A stretch of 9,723 nucleotides of DNA from the NCBI GenBank assembly GCA_012974295.1, contig JAAXQM010000160.1, positions 1-9,723 of the forward strand, in the 5' to 3' direction. This stretch comes from Dehalococcoidales bacterium (lineage in GTDB: Bacteria; Chloroflexota; Dehalococcoidia; E44-bin15). Position 1 is the first letter of the stretch, and every line of letters starts with the position of its first letter. Under the pieces are notes generated by a model, which was not told where the DNA came from, ran no database searches, and was given only the letters and a program-made list of their open reading frames with translations. A program made the translations under genes and the position numbers. Below are positions 6,216-9,723 of the stretch, in pieces.

Positions 6216-7664
6216 TTATGGTTCTCGTGGCGGCCGGCATTTCCAGTAGTAGGTATGCATCCCCCCTGAATCGTGCATTTTGCGGAAAGTCATCTCTACT
6301 GGCATTTCCGGTTTGACTTTATCCACGTCACGGTCAGTCATCTGGCAGTATACCCCGACCTTATGGTTCTCTTCTCCTGCAAGCGGGTCCTCAAGATGTA
6401 CCTTACTCACGATTGTCGGTGGGTCACTGCTGAGTGCCAGATTATCCACGGTATAGGTATACAGGATACCCTGTCTGTCGGAGAGCCTGACACCCTCATA
6501 CTCATCCTTGGCTCCGCAATAGATGCATACCCGCTGCATGGGGTGAAAGGTTCGGCCGCAGCACTTGCACCTGGAGCCATGGAAGCTGATTAGCTGCTCA
6601 CGTTCCCGCCACGCCACCGGGGGAAAGGCGTTAGCCTGCTCCCGGGCCTGTGACTCGAGAGGAATAAGGCGGCGGAAACGAAGATATTTCTCATAGGTCG
6701 AAAGGTTAATCATGGAGGCCAGGTGACGTTTAATCCCGCGCCTGTCCCGAACCCTCTCGATTTGCTCTGTTACCTGCAGAATATAGGCCTCAGCGCCATC
6801 GCCATAGTTAGCGAACAGGATTCTATCCCCCGCCTTGGCCTCCTCTAATGCAGCGACGAGCATCATTAAGGCAAAAGCAGCGCCGGTATTGCCTACCGTG
6901 GCAAACATAGGGTACTGAACCTGGGTCTTGGGGTCAAAACCCAGGGCTTTCGCTGTTTCGGAGTGTCTCCTCGCGTCGGGGGCATAAAAGACTGCTTTGG
7001 TAATATCTGACGGTGTCAGGTTATATTTCGCCATGATACCGGATATGGCTTCCCTGGTATTACGGGCGTATCCTTCGCTGAGGATAAACCTGTCCTCCCA
7101 GTTTCTTGTAAAGGTATCGCTCTCCGTTCTCCATGTATCCAGAATGTCATCGGTGTGACAGTAGCTGCCCACGATCTCGCAGGCGATATTCTCATCACCA
7201 ATAAGCAGGGCAGCTGAGCCATCGCCAAAGTTCTGTTCATAGTCCGATTGTGGTTGACCCATACGGCCATCGGCAGCGACGACCATGACCCGCTTTCCCG
7301 ATCCGCTATTGACCGCATCGAGCGCAGCCCGTAATGCCATCGTCCCTGATCTCAGGGAGTCAGTGAAGTCCGCTGTGAAGATCTGGCGGCGCAGGTCAGC
7401 GGCGAGGGCGATCAGGCTTGCCGATTGCTTTTCGCGATAGGGTGGTGTAGTCGAGGCAAAATATAGACCATCTACGCCCTGTCGATCGCTATCTTTCAGG
7501 CAGTCGATTACGGCTTCCACGGCCATAGTCACACTATCTTCGTCATAGTTGGCTACGGACCTTTCGCCTCCCATAGAACCGCGGCTCCAGGCACGGGCAA
7601 TTTCGTCCCGCTTCAGGCGGTATATGGGAATGTACGCACCGTATGATACTATACCGGTTTTCAT
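6216..7664 (-). CDS. HMG-CoA-synthase-like domain fused to DUF35 zinc-ribbon/OB-fold domain
   Basis: A 482-residue fusion. Residues 1 to about 335 form an HMG-CoA-synthase-like thiolase fold (GIVSYGAYIPIYRL at 4-17, QNFGDGSAALLIG at 144-156, VGNTGAAFALMML at 257-269, NYGDGAEAYIL at 286-296). Residues 362-385 form a rubredoxin-like zinc ribbon with C366-x2-C369 and C380-x2-C383. Residues about 390-475 form the OB fold of DUF35. In archaeal enzymes the catalytic Cys lies in a motif like ACKAGT. Here the matching stretch is DSLRSGT (102-108), which puts Leu104 at the Cys position. The motif normally HQPNGK reads YAPDARR (227-233), so the catalytic His also seems lost. The domain may therefore be a scaffold or acyl-CoA channel for the thiolase encoded next, with DUF35 as the bridge. 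ATG at 7664 has only a weak site (CGGAT). It lies 37 bp after the dehydrogenase gene. Domain calls are firm; the role is inference. Confidence 0.92.
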   Translation of the reverse strand: MKTGIVSYGAYIPIYRLKRDEIARAWSRGSMGGERSVANYDEDSVTMAVEAVIDCLKDSDRQGVDGLYFASTTPPYREKQSASLIALAADLRRQIFTADFTDSLRSGTMALRAALDAVNSGSGKRVMVVAADGRMGQPQSDYEQNFGDGSAALLIGDENIACEIVGSYCHTDDILDTWRTESDTFTRNWEDRFILSEGYARNTREAISGIMAKYNLTPSDITKAVFYAPDARRHSETAKALGFDPKTQVQYPMFATVGNTGAAFALMMLVAALEEAKAGDRILFANYGDGAEAYILQVTEQIERVRDRRGIKRHLASMINLSTYEKYLRFRRLIPLESQAREQANAFPPVAWREREQLISFHGSRCKCCGRTFHPMQRVCIYCGAKDEYEGVRLSDRQGILYTYTVDNLALSSDPPTIVSKVHLEDPLAGEENHKVGVYCQMTDRDVDKVKPEMPVEMTFRKMHDSGGMHTYYWKCRPPREP

Positions 7665-7701
7665 GCTATCCGTTTGTTGCCCCGTGTCTTCAATGGCTGA
7701 A

Positions 7702-8646
7702 CTAGGCGGCTTTTTTGTCCTTCTCCGGTTGTGGCGGAGCAGGGTTGATGTAGCCCTGTAATAGGGTCTTGGGCACCGAACTGATTAGCTCGTCTGTGGT
7801 AAATACCCCTTCCGATTTGTAGATAGCTCTTACCTCTACCGGCTCGCTGTATATGCCCACTCTGCCAGCCTCGGCATGAAATACCTGTCCATTTACATTT
7901 GCAGACTGTTCGGTGGCAAGGTAGACGATGATCGGTGGTATATGCTCAGGCCCGGGCATATTCAGTACCTGCTCAGCCTGCTCCTTGGTCATAACCCCGG
8001 CCTCAACTCTCTTCCATGTGCCCTTTACCACCTCATCGTTCAGCGTCATCCTTGTGGCGGCGATCGGGGCGAAGGAATTGGCGGTCACCCCATAGCGCCC
8101 CATCTCACGTGCGATGGAGCGTGTGAGACTCACTATGCCACCCTTAACCGCGCCGTAGTTGACATGTCCCATCGTGCCGCGCCATGCGTCTGATGTAACG
8201 TTGATAATGCGGCCATATCTTTGCTCCCGCATTAACACGCAGGCATGGCGGCAGGTATTAAAAGTACCTTTTAGATGGACCAGCATCACCGAGTCCCACT
8301 CATCCTCGGTCATGTTCCATATCATCCGGTCCCGCAGGTTGCCGTGAGAGTTGACCAGTATGTCGATACGTCCAAATTTGTCCACGCAGCTCTGTATTAT
8401 CTTTTGCGCAGCATCGAAGTCGACAACCGAATCGTATATGGCTATTGCATCGCGGCCAAGTTTCTTAACCTCGTCGACAACCTTGTCTACAGGCGTCGCT
8501 TCGGCACCGCTGCCATCCCTACCTGCACCGATATCGTTTACTACGATATTAGCCCCTTCCCTAGCCAGGGCCAGGCATATCTCCCGCCCTATACCGCCGG
8601 CGGCACCGGTTACTACAGCATTTTTACCCTTTAGATGGTCGCCCAA
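7702..8646 (-). CDS. SDR-family dehydrogenase, resembling 3-hydroxyacyl-CoA dehydrogenase domains of MFE-2
   Basis: A 314-residue short-chain dehydrogenase, probably oxidising a 3-hydroxyacyl-CoA to the 3-oxo form. The Rossmann motif TGAAGGIG is at 13-20. Asp38 at the end of strand 2 (VVNDIG) favours NAD over NADP. The NNAG motif is altered to NSHG (99-102). The catalytic set is Ser152, Tyr164 and Lys168 (YGAVK). The NDIGAGRDGSG stretch and the RIDILVN...LRDRMIWNM region resemble the dehydrogenase domain of peroxisomal multifunctional enzyme 2. About 55 residues beyond the usual 250-260 form a C-terminal extension ending in a proline- and lysine-rich tail. The start is TTG at 8646, chosen because a near-perfect AAGGAGG lies 6 bp upstream and no ATG or GTG fits. 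It is the first gene of the operon, 37 bp before the HMG-CoA-synthase/DUF35 gene. In a bbs-like reading it would match BbsC/BbsD. Confidence 0.93.
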   Translation of the reverse strand: MGDHLKGKNAVVTGAAGGIGREICLALAREGANIVVNDIGAGRDGSGAEATPVDKVVDEVKKLGRDAIAIYDSVVDFDAAQKIIQSCVDKFGRIDILVNSHGNLRDRMIWNMTEDEWDSVMLVHLKGTFNTCRHACVLMREQRYGRIINVTSDAWRGTMGHVNYGAVKGGIVSLTRSIAREMGRYGVTANSFAPIAATRMTLNDEVVKGTWKRVEAGVMTKEQAEQVLNMPGPEHIPPIIVYLATEQSANVNGQVFHAEAGRVGIYSEPVEVRAIYKSEGVFTTDELISSVPKTLLQGYINPAPPQPEKDKKAA

Positions 8647-8659
8647 TTACTTCCTCCTT
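8644..8659 (-). promoter_or_regulatory. Strong Shine-Dalgarno site that fixes the TTG start of the SDR gene
   Basis: AAGGAGG (minus strand, 8659-8653) is followed by 6 bp and then TTG (8646-8644). The first residues after it (GDHLKGKNAVVTG) lead directly into the Rossmann motif at the usual distance. No in-frame ATG or GTG occurs nearby. This is the strongest ribosome binding site in the operon. Confidence 0.85.
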
Positions 8660-8683
8660 GTTAATCGGTAAATCTGACGATTA

Positions 8684-8713
8684 AATATACCATATTGGCG
8701 TCTTCTTTTGCAA
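8684..8713 (-). promoter_or_regulatory. Probable promoter of the minus-strand operon
   Basis: On the minus strand, TTGCAA (8713-8708) and TATATT (8689-8684) are spaced 18 bp apart. TGG directly before the -10 gives an extended -10 (TGn). The match is 4/6 and 5/6 to the sigma-70-type consensus. Transcription would start near 8677, giving a short leader of about 30 nt that contains the strong ribosome binding site of the SDR gene. Confidence 0.55.
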
Positions 8714-8798
8714 ACTCCTTTCGAACTTGTAGGAACGGAATTTCAGGTACATCTCATAGTTACATAATATCAAGGAGATCGCTGAAAAAAGGGTAACC

Positions 8799-8962
8799 CA
8801 ACACCCAATATTTTAGAGTCGGCTGTCTGGTGTTGTCATGCTGAATTTATTTTAGTATCCCTTGGGGAATCCCCTCTGGTGGGGGTATGAGGGTGTCTCC
8901 CGCTGGCGGAGTTGTGCTGTCACCATCCGACTTGAGCGGATGATCCAGAGGCCGACCGGCCT
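8799..8962. repeat. Series of inverted repeats in the divergent intergenic region
   Basis: Five short stem-loops follow each other. CAACACC (8799-8805) pairs with GGTGTTG (8829-8835). ATGCTGAA (8838-8845) pairs with TTTAGTAT (8851-8858) using two G-U pairs. GGGG (8864-8867) pairs with CCCC (8871-8874). CATCCG (8924-8929) pairs with CGGATG (8937-8942). AGGCC (8949-8953) pairs with GGCCT (8958-8962). Bases 8881-8901 also match 18 of 21 bases of the G-tract repeat between the CoA-transferase genes. The region holds no plausible gene. It looks like one or more decayed dispersed intergenic repeats rather than a regulator site. No transposase or clear terminal repeats are seen. Confidence 0.5.
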
Positions 8963-9003
8963 ATCGACACTTCGGACCACTCCATACACCCACCCACGAT
9001 GAT

Positions 9004-9040
9004 AGAGGGGAACTCCTCTTTATTGCTCGTTGCTTAGAGG
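9004..9040 (+). other. Mutually exclusive short stems upstream of the plus-strand promoter
   Basis: AGAGG (9004-9008), CCTCT (9015-9019) and AGAGG (9036-9040) form a set in which the middle element can pair with either outer one. The set overlaps the -35 region of the candidate promoter and lies upstream of its start site. It is therefore unlikely to be an RNA attenuator for that promoter and may be chance. Confidence 0.2.
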
Positions 9041-9051
9041 AATGCTATAAT
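9023..9051 (+). promoter_or_regulatory. Probable promoter of the plus-strand CoA-transferase gene
   Basis: TATAAT at 9046-9051 is a perfect -10, preceded by TGC (9043-9045), which makes it an extended -10. TTGCTC (9023-9028) lies at a 17-bp spacing but matches only the TTG of the -35. Transcription would begin near 9058, giving an approximately 108-nt leader before the ATG at 9166. The palindrome-like CTGGTGAACCAG (9054-9065) sits at the start point and could be an operator or a leader hairpin. Confidence 0.55.
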
Positions 9052-9095
9052 TGCTGGTGAACCAGTTATCATGTATCCCCGGAAAAGTATAGCAA

Positions 9096-9140
9096 ACCCG
9101 ATAGCCACCCGATAGTCAATAGAATAGGTGGTTGTGGCTA
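9096..9140 (+). repeat. 11-bp tandem repeat and inverted repeat in the leader of the plus-strand gene
   Basis: ACCCGATAG occurs at 9096-9104 and again at 9107-9115, an 11-bp period that is one helical turn. TAGCCAC (9102-9108) is complementary to GTGGCTA (9134-9140) with 25 bases between. The elements lie between the probable promoter and the ribosome binding site. They could be an operator with two half-sites or a leader hairpin. No known riboswitch class was recognised. Confidence 0.4.
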
Positions 9141-9149
9141 CATAAAAAA

Positions 9150-9194
9150 GGAGAAAGGTTTATAGATGAAGGATTGGCAATCGCGGCCCGGATA
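9150..9194 (+). other. Strong ribosome binding site and ATG leading into a 9-codon frame that stops early
   Basis: GGAGAAAGG (9150-9158) is well placed for the ATG at 9166-9168. That frame reads MKDWQSRPG and stops at 9193-9195. The start MKDWQ resembles the usual N-terminus of 4-hydroxybutyrate CoA-transferases (MDWKK or MDWQ). This ATG therefore looks like the original start of the gene whose conserved body continues just downstream in another frame. The single GGATTGGCAA at 9171-9180 makes sense both as D-W-Q in this frame and as G-L-A in the body frame. Confidence 0.6.
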
Positions 9195-9723
9195 GGAGAG
9201 TTAAAGGGTGTTCAGGTTTATGTACCCACGCCCGGGTATGATTTCGGATGGTATGACCCCGGCTGGGAGGACTCCTTCAATATTACCGTCTCCTTTCCGC
9301 TGGGAGTGAACCAGCAGATGGTCGAAGAGCACCGGTGCGATATTGCCTTCGGCTCCCTCTTTCCGTTTGATCTGGAATTTTTCAAGCAAGGGCTTGATGT
9401 CCTCATCACAGAGATTTCGTCCCCCGATGAGCAGGGCTTTTGTAGCTTTGGCCAATCACTGTGGAATAAAAAAACCCAGGTTAAAGAGGCCAGGAAGGTG
9501 GTTGCAGAGGTAAACCCGCGTCTTATCAGAACCTTTGGTGATAATTTCATACATGTTTCGGAGATAGATTATTTTGTGGAACATATCTCTTCAGGGGAGG
9601 CTCCCGGTGGGGGGAGCCTGCTGGGGAAAAAGGCTAAGAAGGAGCCAGATAATACCCAGAAGGAAATTGCCAGGCACATATCCGGGCTGATTAAAGATGG
9701 GGATACCCTGCAGATCGGTGTAG
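9174..9723 (+). CDS. 4-hydroxybutyrate CoA-transferase/acetyl-CoA hydrolase family protein, 3' part off the window, N-terminus apparently lost
   Basis: This family (class I CoA-transferase, AbfT/Cat1 type) moves CoA between acetyl-CoA and acids such as 4-hydroxybutyrate. Counting from TTG 9174, residues 1-183 include GVQVYVPTPGYDFGWYDPGWEDSF (12-35), ISSPDEQGFCSFG (81-93), VVAEVNPR (109-116), TFGDNFIHVSEIDYFVEH (120-137) and the second-domain start IARHISGLIKDGDTLQIGV (165-183). All align well with Clostridium aminobutyricum AbfT as I remember it. The first 35-40 residues of the family, including the KSGDRV segment, are absent. The frame is open only back to 9123, with no ATG, and TTG at 9174 has a poor ribosome binding site. 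The ATG with a good ribosome binding site at 9166 is out of frame. The gene is therefore probably damaged or mis-assembled near 9171-9180, or it begins at the TTG as a shortened protein. The stop and catalytic Glu region lie beyond the right edge. Confidence 0.85.
   Translation, partial: MAIAARIGELKGVQVYVPTPGYDFGWYDPGWEDSFNITVSFPLGVNQQMVEEHRCDIAFGSLFPFDLEFFKQGLDVLITEISSPDEQGFCSFGQSLWNKKTQVKEARKVVAEVNPRLIRTFGDNFIHVSEIDYFVEHISSGEAPGGGSLLGKKAKKEPDNTQKEIARHISGLIKDGDTLQIGV

Noticed and set aside
6216..7664. Functional HMG-CoA synthase of the mevalonate pathway
   Set aside because: The Cys and His motifs do not match, DUF35 is fused, and no other mevalonate gene is present.
7704..7722. GC-rich stretch plus T-run resembling a plus-strand terminator
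   Set aside because: It encodes the lysine/alanine-rich C-terminus of the SDR on the minus strand, and no plus-strand gene ends there.
8275..8671. Overlapping plus-strand open frames of 119 and 106 residues
   Set aside because: They lie antisense to the SDR gene, whose motifs and ribosome binding site are clear.
9201..9550. Minus-strand open frames of 84 and 110 residues at the right edge
   Set aside because: They are antisense to the conserved body of the CoA-transferase/hydrolase gene.

Overview
The window looks like bacterial chromosome from an anaerobic organism that degrades organic acids. Nearly all of it is one minus-strand operon for CoA-dependent beta-oxidation-type chemistry. A divergent, incomplete CoA-transferase gene lies at the right edge. 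The family mix and the G-tract intergenic repeats suggest a subsurface or sediment Chloroflexota (Dehalococcoidia-like) genome. That taxonomic guess rests on recollection of similar sequence and is only moderately supported. I saw no rRNA, tRNA, CRISPR array, transposase or phage gene.

Layout, in the direction of minus-strand transcription. A promoter near 8684-8713 and a strong ribosome binding site lead into a short-chain dehydrogenase with a TTG start (8646-7702). Next comes an HMG-CoA-synthase-like domain fused to a DUF35 zinc-ribbon/OB domain (7664-6216), then a thiolase (6203-5025). A class III CoA-transferase (5017-3809) follows, then a 185-bp gap filled by a hairpin-rich G-tract repeat, then a second class III CoA-transferase (3623-2412). 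After a 164-bp gap with a possible internal promoter come three crotonase-superfamily proteins in tandem (2247-1354, 1347-505, and 503 running off the left edge). Within the 2-gene and 3-gene sub-blocks spacing is 1-12 bp, which suggests translational coupling.

Together the genes give a pathway outline: CoA transfer onto an acid (two class III subunits), hydration or isomerisation (crotonases), oxidation of a 3-hydroxyacyl-CoA (the dehydrogenase), and thiolytic or retro-Claisen cleavage (thiolase with its DUF35 partner). The set and its rough order resemble the bbs operon of anaerobic toluene degraders (bbsA DUF35, bbsB thiolase, bbsCD dehydrogenases, bbsEF CoA-transferase, bbsG acyl-CoA dehydrogenase, bbsH hydratase). 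Here there is no acyl-CoA dehydrogenase in view, there are three crotonases, and the DUF35 domain is fused to an HMG-CoA-synthase-like domain. The real substrate is unknown.

Several enzymes have unusual active sites by hand alignment. The HMG-CoA-synthase domain lacks the catalytic Cys. One CoA-transferase has Glu where the family has its catalytic Asp. The crotonases lack the classical hydratase Glu pair.

The right part (8647-9165) is a 519-bp divergent intergenic region with two promoter candidates, a series of hairpins and an 11-bp tandem repeat. The plus-strand gene after it encodes a 4-hydroxybutyrate CoA-transferase/acetyl-CoA hydrolase family protein. Its N-terminal coding segment appears to have been lost, possibly by a deletion between short direct repeats.
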